A stretch of 64,000 nt of DNA from NCBI GenBank assembly GCA_028622995.1, contig JAJQJQ010000005.1, forward strand, positions 5,208,001 to 5,272,000, given 5' to 3'. Below the pieces are notes generated by a model, which saw only the letters and a program-made list of their open reading frames with translations, was not told where the DNA came from and did not search any database. Position 1 is the stretch's first letter. Each line of letters starts with the position of its first letter. Positions 35,387-47,329 of this stretch are shown here, piece after piece. Made by a program: the position numbers and the translations under genes. The stretch is from Panagrolaimus kolymaensis. Taxonomy: Eukaryota > Nematoda > Chromadorea > Rhabditida > Panagrolaimidae.

Positions 35387-38300
35387 ATGCTTCACCGACA
35401 GCGGATATTTGCAGTATTGATTTTAATAAATTCATCCTTGCTTATTACTGCCAGACCACAATATGATTTTGGTGCCGCCGAAGTGATTGAACCGCCTGCG
35501 CCTCCAAAAAAAGGTTTTTTTGCTTTTATCTTCTATCAAAAACATTCTTTTTTTAGCTGATTTAACAAAAATTTCTGGTGATGTTCATCCGGAAAAAGCA
35601 GAAGAAAATTCGTTAGGTGGATTAATTAAACCGGATGCACAACCGGCTGTTGAACCCCAACCACCAGGAGTAAATACAGCTGCTCCACTTGCCCCTGAAA
35701 CAACAATTGCTCCAATTACAGAACCTATGCCTCCAGTAACCCATGTCGAAGCTGTTTTCGATGGGAAAGGTACATCAGCTGCATCTGCTATCCCCGAAGA
35801 AGCCACCGTTGCTGGTGGAACACCAAAACCTGATTATGCTGAATCTGCAACTGAGGCTCCTGTTGAAACTGAAACCGTTGCACCAACCCCATCAGAAACG
35901 GTTGCTCCATCAGAAATTTCAGCAACAGAAGCTGCATCTGCTCCAGCTGTAATCGCCGAAACAACACCAACAGCCGCTGCATCTGAATCACCCGCCCCAG
36001 TGGAGAAAGTAAATATAATTGTCGAAGCATCGCCCGCTCCAGAAAATGAAAAAATAGAAGTTAAAGTTGAAACTAATGAAGTGACAGAAGCTGTTACCGA
36101 AAAATCTGCACAAGAAGCGCCAGCTCCCGTGGTTGAAGTAAAAGAAAAACCAGCTGAAACTCCTTCAGCACCTGTTGCAAGTACTGACGCCCCAGCTCCT
36201 GAAACTCCTTCTGCATCTGAAAATGTAGTTGTCCCAGAAGCGCCTGTACCTGACGCAATTCCAGCAAAAGAAGATTATACTCCTCCTTTACCACCTTCTC
36301 AAGAAACTAATGCACCCGAAGAATTGACACCTGCCGCAACAGATGCCCCTGCTGCTCCTGTGGCATCTGAAACTTCTGCTCCAACAGAAAAAGTTGTAGT
36401 TTCAGTTGAAGCTACACCTGCACCCGCTGGTGTTACGGTCGAAGTAAAAATTGAAGCCACAACTTTAGCTGAAACCAATAAAATTACTGAAGTCCCTGCA
36501 GCTACTACCGTTGCAGCAGCACAGGGATATGACGATGCTGCTCCCACTGTCGCTTCTGCATCAAATGACCAAGCATCGGCTGCACCTGCAAAAGAAGCTT
36601 CCGTCCCAATTGCAGAAGCAGCCTCTGTACCAGCATCCGAAACTGCTTCGTCCGCTGTCGAAGCATCAACCGATGCTGTTCCAACCGCTGCTCCAGTTAT
36701 AGAAGTGGCAACTGAAGCCTCTCCAACAGCTGCGCCTGAAGCTGTTACTCAAGTTCCTGCAGCACCTGAAACGCCTAAAGTTGAAGAAGCTGCTCCAGTT
36801 GCGGTTACAGAAGCAGCTTCTGCTGCAACCACAGAAACTTCTGCTCCAAACCCATCACCTGTTGAAGAAGTTGTAACAAAAGTACCTTCTCCAACAATAG
36901 AAGTGACTGTTGCCGTTGAAACCCCAGAGAATGCTGCCGAAGTATCGAAGGAAGCACCACAAGAAGCTTCATCAGTAGCTCCTGCATTGCCACCATCAGT
37001 TGAAACTTCTTCTTCTGTGGCTACAGAATCAGCTTCCGCAAGTGCTGGCGGCTATGATGATGTACCAGCTGCCGTAGCTCCCGCTGTCCCCTCGACTGAA
37101 ACCAGTGCCGCGCCTACTCAAGTTGAAGAAACTCCCGCGCCCTCCTCTGAAGTAGCCACGCCAGCTCAAGAAGTTCCCACTGAAATGACAGTAGCAGTAG
37201 TTGTTGAAGAAAAGGTGGAAGGTGTTAATGAAGCAGCAACTGAAAAACATGCAGAAGCTTCCGATGTTGCAGTTACTGAAGCTCTAGCGGAAGCCGCAAC
37301 AGAAGGAGTAACTGTTGCTGTTGCAGTGGAAGAAGCATCTCCTTCTGCTGGAGGTGCAACAGAAGCAGCTGCGCCTGAAGTCAAAGTTTCTGTTGAGGCT
37401 TCTGTTGTCGAAACACCCACTGAAGCTCCTATTCATTCGGCTTCTGAAGCATCCATCGTTGCTGAATCTACCTCTTCAATAGTTGAAGCAACACCAGCAG
37501 CTGAAGGAGAAGGTAAAGCACCAGAAAATGAAGCATCTGTTGCTTCATCTGAAACACCCAAAGCTGAAGTCCCAGTTGAAGTTGCCACTCCAGCTCCTGA
37601 TTCAGAAATCACTGTTGTTGCTGCCGAAGTTCAAACAGAAGCGCTTAAAGTTACTGAAGAAACCACTTTATCACCAACTTCTGAATCAGGCATGTTTAAA
37701 TTTATTTTATTTTAAATAGGATATTCTTTGCTTTTTTTAACTTGTCTGGTTTTCATTAATTATAATTAACAAATAACATAACTATGCTTTTAACCTTTTC
37801 CAGTGGATGCTAAGCCTAATACCGCCAAACCTATGTCATCTAACGAAATTGTCGAACCTTCCGGTTATAATGGAAACGGTATTTAACTATTTCTCTCTTT
37901 TCCCCTTTTGTATATGTTTTTAATTATTTGTAACTTTTAGAACCTCCTTCACCGGATGCTTCCAAATCTAACAGGGTTATAAGTGGGTTAACTCTTTTCA
38001 TTTCCGCACAGACATGAATAAAAAAGAGAGATTTTTTCAGCGCCACAAGAAGCTGTTGGATACGACGGAATTGATTCGTCTGCAACGAAAAAAACAACTG
38101 AAGGACAAGAACAAAGGGATATTGCAGTTGAAACAGAAAATAAGGATCTAATTGATGAAAGGCCCCTTCATAAAATTGTTGATTCTTCAACTAAAAGAAA
38201 ATGTTTGTTTTTTTTTCTTTCTTCATCTTCTTTTCCTCTTCTTTGATTTGCAACTTTTATTTTAAGGGAAACCATACATGATGGATTGTGAAAATGAAAA

Positions 38301-38511
38301 GGATGATCGAGGAGAATTCCTTTGTACTGAATGGGCTCGAGGAGGACTTTGTGAATCACATCGAGCAACCATGTTCTTGTTCTGCAGAAAAACATGCCTT
38401 TGCGTTGGACCACCTAAAGATGTCGAAGAAGAAAGTGATGATGAAACTCGAAGACGTCGAAAGAGAGCATTAAAAAGTTTTTCATCCATTTATAGAAGAC
38501 ACCATGTTTAA
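35387..38511 (+). CDS. Secreted Ala/Pro/Glu/Thr-rich protein with C-terminal ShKT domain
   Basis: Exons 35387-35513, 35557-37689, 37804-37878, 37941-37982, 38041-38202, 38267-38511; 927 residues. Signal peptide at the start (RIFAVLILINSSLLITA). Most of the protein is low-complexity A/P/E/T/V/S sequence with longer imperfect repeats, for example EKVNIIVEASPAP (about residue 192) and EKVVVSVEATPAP (about 320). GYDD/GYDG-like motifs recur near 365, 540 and later. The last exon encodes a six-Cys ShKT domain (CENEKDDRGEFLCTEW to CRKTCLC), followed by RRRRKR, a strong proprotein convertase site, and a short tail. It is probably an extracellular matrix or cuticle protein (inference). The 37690-37803 intron has a GC donor (CAG|GCATGT); other donors there give an early stop. 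Confidence 0.5.
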
Positions 38512-38917
38512 AAAAATAACATTTGTCTTTAGCATTCCCTTTCAAAATCATCAACGTGTGTTTGTTTTTTTTATATTGTTGTTAAAATTCCGGTTTTGCT
38601 TGGCAATTATTCGGATTATTACTTGCCACAATTTCTTTTTGTACAATATTGACTTTATTTTTGTTTTAGCAATATATTTTGTATCTATAAATAAGGAGTA
38701 AAAAAATAAGAAAATAAAAAAATTTAATTCATTTAAAAAAAATTGCAAAAAATACCATGGTTAAAACAAATGGGAAAAGTTTTTGTTTTTGGTTCATTTT
38801 TATTTTTTTGTCAGAGTTATAAATAATCAATATTGCATTTTGCTTACCCAAAAATAAATATGTATTAAAAAAATGGAATGCAAAATTAAAAATAAATGGA
38901 ATATAGTAAAAAAATGT
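38512..38917. other. 3' flanks between convergent ShKT and GH31 genes
   Basis: A/T-rich sequence between two facing stop codons, holding both 3' ends. No feature beyond A/T runs was seen. Confidence 0.5.
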
Positions 38918-41190
38918 TTAAAGTAAATTACAATATCCCGATTCTTGAACATCGAGTCTCCAAAAATGAGGTACTCGTTCAAGAGGTACTTCGATTTCAA
39001 CTTCTTTTGGCCCATGATATTCGACTCCTTTTTCATCTTTCCAATGGCCTTCTGGAAAGATTACAGTCCGCTTAAAAGTATTTATTTGAACAATAGGTGT
39101 CACTAGCAATCGATTACCAACAAAGAACTGATCATCACAAAGGAAAGCTGCTTTGGATTCCAAATGCCACCAAAGAGGGCTAAAGAGGTTGTAAAAGATT
39201 GTTTGTAAGAAAATGAAATATTTACCGAATTAATGGAATTCCTTGCTCAATGGATTTTTGTGTTTCAGCTTTAATATAATCAAGATAAGGAGCTCTTTGA
39301 TTTAAAATTTGATGGCAAATTTGGATCACTTTTTCTGAATCTGTATAATCCCAAGGACAAAAAGAAAATTGCATTACAAGCAAAAAAGCATTGGCCTAAA
39401 TTATCACAATAATTAATGATTAACCCGATCCAAATATACTTACTTGAACCCAACGAATAAAAAGTTCGGTATCGGTGCGTGCATTACTGTCACCGCTATT
39501 GCCACCAATAATATCGGGTAAATTCCAATAATAACCTTGTAAAGAAAATAATATAGCTGATGGAATTACAGTTTGTAGCCCAACTTCAACAAAATTGCTC
39601 AAACGATCGAGAGTTCGAGTCATAATAGGTAATTTTTGAGTACCACTTCCAACTCTATTTTCAACAGCTGTTCCAAATTCAGCCGCAAACTTTGCATAAG
39701 CTCGACTGTAATCATTTGGTTCTTTGCCTTCATGAAGTTTAAAATGTTGGGGTAAATAACAAACTTCGCCAGCGTCAAATTTAAACGTATAAATTCCTTC
39801 CTAAATTACAGAAAACTTAGAATTTCGTATTACAGAAAACTTAGAATTTCGTTTTTGTAAATTATAAAAAACCTTTTGAAGCTTTTGAAGATTTTCTTTA
39901 AACCAATCACATGATTTTGGATTTGTAAAATCAACAGCATATCCATTACCATCCCACCATTTTATTGTAGCAGGTAAATCATTGACTCCTTTAACAAAGA
40001 ATTCATGGTATTTTAAATCTTTGCCTGTTTTGGATTCAACATTTAGGAAAGGATGAATCCAAGCAGTCAAACGGATTCCAGAAGCGCGAAGTTGAGCGAT
40101 CATTGATTGGAAATCAGGAAATTTGGCTTTATCTATCTATAAATTATTTATGATTGAATTTAAAAAATCGAAGATTAAGAAAAATATTTATGGGTGAACC
40201 AAAGTAATCTAATCATAATCACTTACTTCAAAATCACCATATTCAGTTGTATATTTATCATCCAATTCAAGTTGTGAAATGGGAAACTTATGTTGAATAA
40301 TTTCATCTTTAAATTTTAAAACATCTGCTTGATTAACATTTTTACCATATCTGCACCATGTAGTCCAAATGGGTTTTTGAATGAGTAAATCATCGATGCA
40401 AGCTTTTGGATGACTGAGATAAAGCTTGAATAATTTTAAATGAAAATCAACAAGTTTCATTTCTTCCGTGGGAAATGAAAAAGTGTAACTCAAATAAGCG
40501 TCTTTTTCATCAGCTCTCTAAAAATTTGTAGTTTTTCTAATCAACTAAAAAATGAATATGGCTCTTACAGGAAAAGAATCATAAGGAGATTCAGAATGTT
40601 GAGCTTGTAATGTAAGATATCCATTTGCCGCAAGTTTAGTCCATAGTGGTATGTTTGAGGAAATCGATAACCCAACTTTTTTTGAACAAAGCCAATATCT
40701 TTCATGCCCACTTGCTTGACTCTAAACAATTTCAAAACTTAAGATTTTTTTTTTTTGATCAAGAAACTTACTAAAAATGTATCGAGAATAACATAAGGAC
40801 ATAATTCATATCCTTTATTATCAGATGCAGTTTTGAGGATAGGCCAAGCTTGTTGCAGCAGTTGAGCTCCTCCATACCATTGTACTTTTTCCACTTCTCC
40901 GAGGTTAAGAGTATCCTTTAAAAATTTTGTTGTGCCAGGCGTAAACCATGAAAATTTGTAAAAGTCAATACTATTATCAGTTGTTTTTTCAATTTCGAGT
41001 CTAGTTTGATAATCTTTAAATTCGGCTACGAGCTTTTTATCGTCAAGATTAGTCACTTGTCCATTAGAACCCAAAACTTCTGCTAAATGAAGTGTTAACG
41101 TGTAATCACCATCAATAGGAAACTCTGTTTTTTTGCAATCAGCACTCAAATTACACTTTCCAAATGACGTCGTCTTTTTTGTCTTCGCTT
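38918..41190 (-). CDS. GH31 family glycosidase, MYORG-like (N-terminal exon not found)
   Basis: Exons 41190-40772, 40721-40569, 40517-40227, 40136-39873, 39800-39444, 39395-39226, 39179-38918. About 638 residues are visible; the first exon starts at an acceptor and lacks an ATG. Candidate upstream ATGs between 41210 and 41437 do not splice in the right phase, so the signal anchor remains unassigned. GH31 enzymes hydrolyse alpha-linked hexoses. The nucleophile site FKFDAGE is intact, with RLTAWIHPFLN upstream and WNLPDIIGG and VGNRLLVTPI-type FFVGNRLLVTPIV downstream. This wording fits the MYORG (KIAA1161) branch of ER/Golgi alpha-galactosidases rather than lysosomal glucosidase. The MCU stop is about 230 bases upstream on the same strand. 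Confidence 0.5.
39805..39852. repeat. 24-base tandem duplication inside a GH31 intron
   Basis: ATTACAGAAAACTTAGAATT plus TCGT occurs at 39805-39828 and is repeated exactly at 39829-39852. It expands an intron (39801-39872) that would otherwise be 48 bases, the usual length here. Confidence 0.5.
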
Positions 41191-41437
41191 CTAAAACAAG
41201 CAAGTTTAAAACTATATTTTTCTTTCATTTTCTTCAAAGATATTAAATTGCAATTTTACGACTATTTTCCAAACTCTTGTATTATTCATAAAAATTTCAT
41301 TAGCTTTTTTCATGCAACAACATAAGCTCAAAAATAGAAAAAAGAAAGAAAAAGAAACATAGTTGCCATATATTATTTAAAAAAGAACCCGATTTAAAAT
41401 GAAAGATACAAAAAACATAACAGCAGCATATTATAAA

Positions 41438-42782
41438 TTAAGAATTTTTTATACTTTTTTCAGGACGATATTTAGGAACATTTGTTAAATGCATTTTAGC
41501 AATTTCTGATTCAAGTGATGCAAGTCTGGATGCTGGCAAGTGCATGAAGAGAGGATCACGTAGACGTTCAAGATCATGTTTGAGAGAATCACGAAGGCGA
41601 CAAAGCTTTGTATATTCATCGACATCAAACCCATGTTTTGCAGCTCTTTTATAAAATTCTCTTGAAAATACTCTTTCTGATGCAGCTGGATAATCAAATG
41701 ACTAAAAAAATATCAATTTAATATATATGTAAGTATTAAATTAAAACCAAAAATTTACCTGTCGAGTAACTAAGTAATATGCTAAGCAAACTAATCCAGT
41801 AGAATATGTTGCAAAATAAGATAAAGGTTCAACAACATCCCAACTGTATTCAAAGAAAGTTAATCGAAAGAATATTCCAGTCTAAAAAGATAGCAAGATT
41901 ATGGTTTTGTCATGTTTATAAAAAAAAAATACCTGTATACCCATAGCCATAAAAATTCCCCAAGAAACAAGATTAGCTTTTTGTTCGCATTGAACTTCAA
42001 TAGCTTTACGAGTTTCATCAAGAGGTTTGAGTTGAATTTCCACTTCTTCCAATTTTGTAATAAGAAGCTTCTCGCGAGAAAGTTTAAATTCGTCGATTTG
42101 AAGAGTAGAATATAATGCAGCAATTTTCAATTTAACATCATCCAATGTTGTTAATCTTTCCATAGATACAAGATTTGATTCATCGTCTGTAAGTATTAAT
42201 GGAACATCGACATTGTAATAAGCATCGTTGATTCGTATCGAAAAATTTCGAAGTTGAAGCAAATGTTCGATTGGAGTACTATTTGCTATTCGAATGCCAT
42301 CTGAAATGTAATGCATTAATAAAACTTGAAATCATTATTTATCCTAAAATAAAACTCAAAAATAAATTTAAAAAATATAGCTGTTTTTAAACTCTTTTTA
42401 TAGTTTAAAAATGTTTAAAAAGTTGCAAAGTTGCTAAAAACAAAGTAATTTGAGACTAAAATTAAATATTCTTGAATTATGGTAGCCTAAAAAAAGAAAA
42501 CATACCTCGATTGTAAACAGCAACAAAATCAATTCCTTTATCTTCTTTTTTCAAGTTATCGCAAAGCTTAGAAATATCATCGGTGATTGGTCTCAAAGTA
42601 AATTGACAATTTTCATTTCTTGATGGTAATGGAACAGAAAGAATTGGTAAGCCACGATCAAAATAAACATTCAATAATTTCTTTGAATCATTATTATTTG
42701 ATGATGAAGCAGCAAAATTTGAACATGTTCGTATCAAAAATAAAGGTCGTCTGCAAAGAATGCTATGACCAACTCGGAGCAT
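41438..42782 (-). CDS. mcu-1: Mitochondrial calcium uniporter pore subunit (MCU)
   Basis: Exons 42782-42506, 42300-41933, 41881-41759, 41701-41438; 343 residues (human about 351). MCU forms the Ca2+ channel of the inner mitochondrial membrane. The start gives a basic presequence (MLRVGHSILCRRPLFLIRTC). The N-terminal domain ends in DGIRIANSTPIEHLLQL. A coiled-coil stretch (KLSREKLLITKLEEVEIQL) precedes two membrane segments at about residues 200-220 and 235-255. Between them the pore motif reads YSWDVVEPLSYF, where the family norm is WDIMEP: both acidic residues and the Pro are kept, but Ile-Met is replaced by Val-Val. The C-terminal coiled coil (KHDLERLRDPLFMHLP) matches human RLRDPLQVHLP. 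The fungal-type or MCUb alternative is less likely, since MCUb changes other pore-loop residues. Confidence 0.5.
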
Positions 42783-44186
42783 TTGATGAATAAACAACGC
42801 CACTATAAAAGAGAGAGAAGAGATGAGATTGATAAATTTTCAAGTGAAATAAAAAATAGTTGAGTCGATCAATGTTGTTCAATGCACAGACAGGTGCTGT
42901 TGTTGTTTTGTTTTCTTCAGCGGCTTTCCTCAAAGTTCTTCAAGTACGTAAAAAATGAAAACAAAATAGAAAAAGAAAGAAGACCAAAAAAAAACACGAA
43001 TTCACAACTCGAATTTTTTAAACAATTTTGCATTTTTAGAAAAAATCATTCCATTCCATTCTTTTTTACATCTTTCTAAAAAAATTGTGTCTGCCTGTTG
43101 CTGGGTTTCATCCATTCATTTTTTTTTTGACGGGAGAAAACTCAAAATGGCAAAAATTGTTTGCCGTTATTTCCCTTTTTTCTTACTTCTTTTTCGTCTT
43201 CTTTCTTCCATTGAGAGAAAGCCAATTTTAAATTAGATATGAAAAAAAGCTATTTAAAAAAAAGAAGGAAACTCAAAAAACGAAAACCCAATTTAAAAAT
43301 ACATTAATTTTGGGGTTTTCCATCATTTCAGAGATACCAACATATAAATAAATATCTGGCATTTTCCCAAAAACAGAAGCAAATATTTTTAAGCAAAAAT
43401 CAAAAAAAAACAAAGGGTCATTTGCAAAAATTTTTTTCTTGTTTGTTGATGTAGCAAAAAAAAAAGGACTAAAGAAAAACAAAAAACTGATAACAATTGG
43501 ATTTTTTGTTTGTTTTGTTCACCGAATTTAATGCACTCAAACTCTACTGAAATCGATTTGAGAAAAGAGATAATCCTTTTCTATTGACACTTAAAATGAG
43601 AGAAAGGTTTTCTATCGTTAACAATTATACCAATAAAATAACCGCAAATAAAAGTCTATTTGTAAAAGACAAAAAAGTCTATATTATAAAAGCAAATTGT
43701 CACAATCTTATTTTTTTATTTTATTTTAGAATGATTTTATTACGTCAAGGACAGCATAATAGATTGATTGGAGAGAGGCGCAAAACTTGTTTCAAATAAA
43801 CTTACGTTTCACGGTCAAAATAAAAGAGAGGGGTGTTGAATATTTGCGAAGTTATTTCTTTCTTTAATAGTAATAAGGGTTATTTACTTTTTTTCTTAGT
43901 TTTATAAAAATGTATTATATAAAAAAGAGCAAGGGGCAAAGACACACCTGTCAAGTATACCAACCAAACTATAAAACCACCTGGGGAACAACCATAAATT
44001 TTTGTTCTCAACGCTTTGTAAAAAAAAAAGGATAAAAATATGGAAAGAAATCAGAAACCATAATTGTTTTTTTGTTTACATAAAAAATTAAATTTAAAAA
44101 AAGCCTTATAAAGCGATACTTTACTAATATTTTCTTTATATAGACAAATTCAAACCTACTACAAATAAAAAATGTAAATGAATATT
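42783..44186. other. Gene-free stretch between MICU1 and MCU
   Basis: 1.4 kb of A/T-rich sequence with long homopolymer runs, holding the MICU1 3' end and the MCU promoter. No coding, RNA or repeat feature was recognised. Confidence 0.5.
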
Positions 44187-46434
44187 TTATGTTTTCATTT
44201 CTAAGTAATCTAATGCTTGTCGTTTTGAACATTCATAAAGGGCATCCATAATTCGGAACAATCCTGTATCCTTCGGGCGCTCGAGCCCACGCATCATCCT
44301 ACGTTTCATAATTGCAACGAATTCTCGATGTGATAATTGATTATCATTATCTTCATCAAAAAGAGTTACAACAACATCCACGAGATGATCAGTGAGACTA
44401 AAAAAAGTAAATATGGGCTCAGTGAATAATTACATTCTGTTATAGTTCATACCGTACACCTGCAATTCTTCTAGCGACTTTTATCAACATTTCTTTTGTT
44501 AATGGCTTTCCAGCAAGTTTATAAAAATGTAAAGCGAGATCCACCTATGAAAAGAATGCAAAAAAAAATTAAAAAAGGAGGAAAACGAATAATTTACCGT
44601 ATCAATAAAATAAATAAGTTTAAAGAAATCATTAACTTCATCAAACGAAATACCCTATAATTTTAATGGCTATGTTAAAAAAATTTATTTATTAAAACTA
44701 ATACCGGATGTTTTCCAGCAGCTTTGTAGCGTCTACGAACCCTTTTCATCATTCGTTTTTGTCGTTTTTCTGGTAATCCCGCATGCATCAAAAGTAATTC
44801 AGCAAAACTCATTTCAGATATAATTCCAATAGGATTTGATTCTGGATCTCTTCGCTCAAATTCAATTTTAAGAATATCTCGATGCAAATCATGCTAAAAT
44901 TAATTACGTTTTTTAAACGTTTTAAAAAATCACAAGAATCTCACTTGAAATTCTAAAAATGTTTCAATGTTTAGTTTATGTTCGCCTTCTTTTCCAAAGA
45001 AATAATTTATTATTGCTGAATCGGGTGACCATTTAAATGCTGAGTTTCCCATAACATGTGCTCGATATTTTTGTCCAATATTTGTTTGAGAAAGAAGCAA
45101 CTTTTGAACTTTAAGAAATTCTTCCTTATCTAATGAAGCATCGGTATTTACATCAAAAATGCCAAAAGCTAATTTAAATTCTGATTGAGAAGCTGCAAAA
45201 ATAAAAGTTTTTAAATTTAGTCATACATAAAATAATGATAGAAATTTTACTTGAAAGTACGGTCATTAAAAATAAATAATCGGTAAAACTTATAAGCCCA
45301 TGTGTACCAAGCTTAGTGAAAATATTATCAGGATCAGTAAACTTTGATTTATTTAGATGCTTCTAAAAAAAGTTCATCCATAAATTTTTGAAATAATATT
45401 CAGAATATAACATACTTTTGGATCAAAAACTTTGAACTTGTCTAACCCTAAATTTCGAGGTTGCATCACTCCAGGAGTTAAAGATCGAACAAAATCCTCT
45501 GGAGTCATAAATACTTCATATTGTCCATCATGACCTACGGACTAAATTAAAAGCATTTAACATTTTAATAAAAATTAAAGGCAAAATCACCTTCAAAGTT
45601 GCAAAATACCGAAATATTTTATCTGGTGATGAATAAGCTCGCAAACGATTTTCGTATTCAATAATTCGTCGCTCACGAAAACCTATCTTGGGTTTCTTTT
45701 TCTTTGCAACTTCTGCAGCGGGAATAATATTGCATTCATCATCCGCGTGTTCTTCACCTTCAGATGTTTCTCCACCTTTATTATTTTTCTTCTTCTAAAA
45801 GAAAATAAAGCATAAAAAGCGAAATCGCTATATAAAGATTTATTGAAAAAGAGAGAAGCGGCTTATCAAAATTTTTTATATATATTTTACAGCATTCTAA
45901 TAAACTAGCGAGAAAAAAAAACAAAACTATAAAGAAAGCAAATGATATTATGTACTTGCCTTTTCATCTTCTTCAATAGTTGCAGCTTTGGGTGAAAAGG
46001 GACTTCCTGATTCAACGAAATTTTTCATAGTACTAAAATTAACGATCTCTTTTATCATTCAGTAAATGAAAACCGAACCTTTCAATATCAAATGCAAAAA
46101 GGAAAAAAAGTAAACCCATTAAATACCAATTTAATTTATAATATTTTCTAATTGGTTGCCAAATATATCGTCTATTGTGATAAATTTCATTTGAAAAATC
46201 GGTATAACCTTTACCCGCTTTTCTATCAGAATAAAAGAATGGATCAGATTTGGGTTTACGTTTATTACCAAAAATTGTGTAAATCATTGGGTCATCTGCA
46301 GTTTCAGCATCGTGTTTCTTTTCCGCTTCAATATCCGTAATACTTCTAATTCCACCTCTCGGATGAAAGAGTTCGGATTTACATCGACGAATAATTTTTG
46401 TTGAAATATTTACAGAAAGAATGTGTTTGTTCAT
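44187..46434 (-). CDS. micu-1: Mitochondrial calcium uptake protein 1 (MICU1)
   Basis: Exons: 46434-46079, 46032-45960, 45794-45591, 45541-45416, 45362-45251, 45192-44945, 44893-44705, 44654-44598, 44544-44453, 44397-44187; 555 residues. MICU1 gates MCU in response to intermembrane Ca2+. Family landmarks: a poly-Lys stretch before [20 protein letters not shown], then [11 protein letters not shown] and [15 protein letters not shown]. Two canonical EF-hand loops, [12 protein letters not shown] (about 304-315) and [12 protein letters not shown] (about 500-511), flank degenerate ones. The basic presequence and membrane segment ([15 protein letters not shown], about 101-116) come from exon 1, which I join through a 46-base intron (donor AG|GTTCGG, acceptor ATTTTAG). 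Without it the protein would lack a targeting signal. Intron 2 is GC-AG (AAG|GCAAGT). The long N-terminal part before the anchor is unlike human MICU1. Confidence 0.5.
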
Positions 46435-46817
46435 AATTAAAATATAGATAGAAAATGAAAAACAAAATAACAAAAAAAAATTTCAGTAAATGATTGATAT
46501 ATTTATTTAAATGATTTGGCAAAAAGTGAATTTTTGAGTATAAAAATATTGAAAGTTCTTGAATTATGTACATTTGTTGTCTTTTTGAATGCTGTTATAA
46601 CTTATAAGCTAATGAAAAAGAAGCAAAGCAAAATTTATTGAAATTTTCATTCTTGGTAAATTCCATATTATTCAAATGTTTGCCATAATGATTTTGCGCA
46701 TAAAAGGAAAAAAAGCGACAAACATTTCCTTTCATTTTCTTGATCAAAGCTTTATTGTGATCATCATCGCTACCATCCTCTTCTTCCTTCTCGTTCAATT
46801 TGGGCTTATTAGCAACA
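46435..46817. promoter_or_regulatory. Shared upstream region of MICU1 and RABIF
   Basis: 383 bases between divergent start codons. A word AATGATTTGGCAAAAAG at about 46509 recurs at about 47838, upstream of the RPC5 gene. An acceptor TTATTAG at 46812 lies just before the RABIF start. A minus-strand frame at 46595-46834 is judged to be chance. Confidence 0.5.
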
Positions 46818-47329
46818 ATGATAACGGTTACCACCGCTGAAAATCCATTCGCTGATGAATGTTCTGGTGTTTGTGAACCTGTTAATCATAGTGATCTCAT
46901 CAATGCTGATGGAAAGAATCAAAAAAATATCGTCTGCCGTCGTTGTCAATCACCTATCTTTCCAAGTAATGTCGTTACAATCGTCAACGGTATGTTTTTA
47001 TCTTCCATTAAAAAGTTTATTAATAATTTTGTTATTTTAGAACCTATGAAAGACCTCAAAAATATGAGCGTTGGATCAGTCATTGATAATGGATTTGAAA
47101 CTGTGAGTTTATCTTTTTAACCTTCTAAAGTTTTTATGATAAATTTTTTCAGATTACTGACTGGTGGTATACAGAAAATGACTATGTCTTTGATACGGTT
47201 GGATGGCAAACTGTTGAAGGTGTCAAAGCTTTGGTTTGTGGCGATTGTGAATTTGGACCTTTTGGATGGCGAACGGATGATAACAAGAAATTCTATGTTG
47301 CTGTTGAACGTGTCAAATATCTTCCATAA
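46818..47329 (+). CDS. RABIF: Rab-interacting zinc protein Mss4 (RABIF)
   Basis: Exons 46818-46989, 47041-47102, 47153-47329; 136 residues (human about 123). Mss4 binds nucleotide-free exocytic Rab GTPases and acts as a chaperone or weak exchange factor. The two zinc-binding CxxC pairs are present (VCRRCQSPI and LVCGDCEFGPFGW). Further matches are the core WWYTENDYVFDTVGW and the terminal FYVAVERV. The N-terminus carries about 20 extra residues. The ATG follows an acceptor by five bases, so trans-splicing is likely. Identification is firm because the Cys pairs, the Trp-rich core and the end motif all occur in family order. Confidence 0.5.

Noticed and set aside
35585..37420. Several long minus-strand and alternate-frame readings over the ShKT gene
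   Set aside because: They mirror the GCA/GAA/ACA/CCA codon repeats of the real plus-strand gene and have no splice or start context.
41220..41437. Candidate first exons for the GH31 gene
   Set aside because: ATGs near 41420, 41370 and 41310 begin short hydrophobic frames, but none reaches a donor in the phase needed at 41190, so no exon was assigned.
46039..46473. Upstream frame as an independent gene
   Set aside because: It supplies exactly the targeting signal and membrane segment MICU1 otherwise lacks, and a 46-base in-frame intron removes its stop; kept as an alternative in the findings.
46595..46834. Minus-strand frame overlapping the RABIF start
   Set aside because: It is antisense to the RABIF first exon and its upstream region and lacks any family motif.
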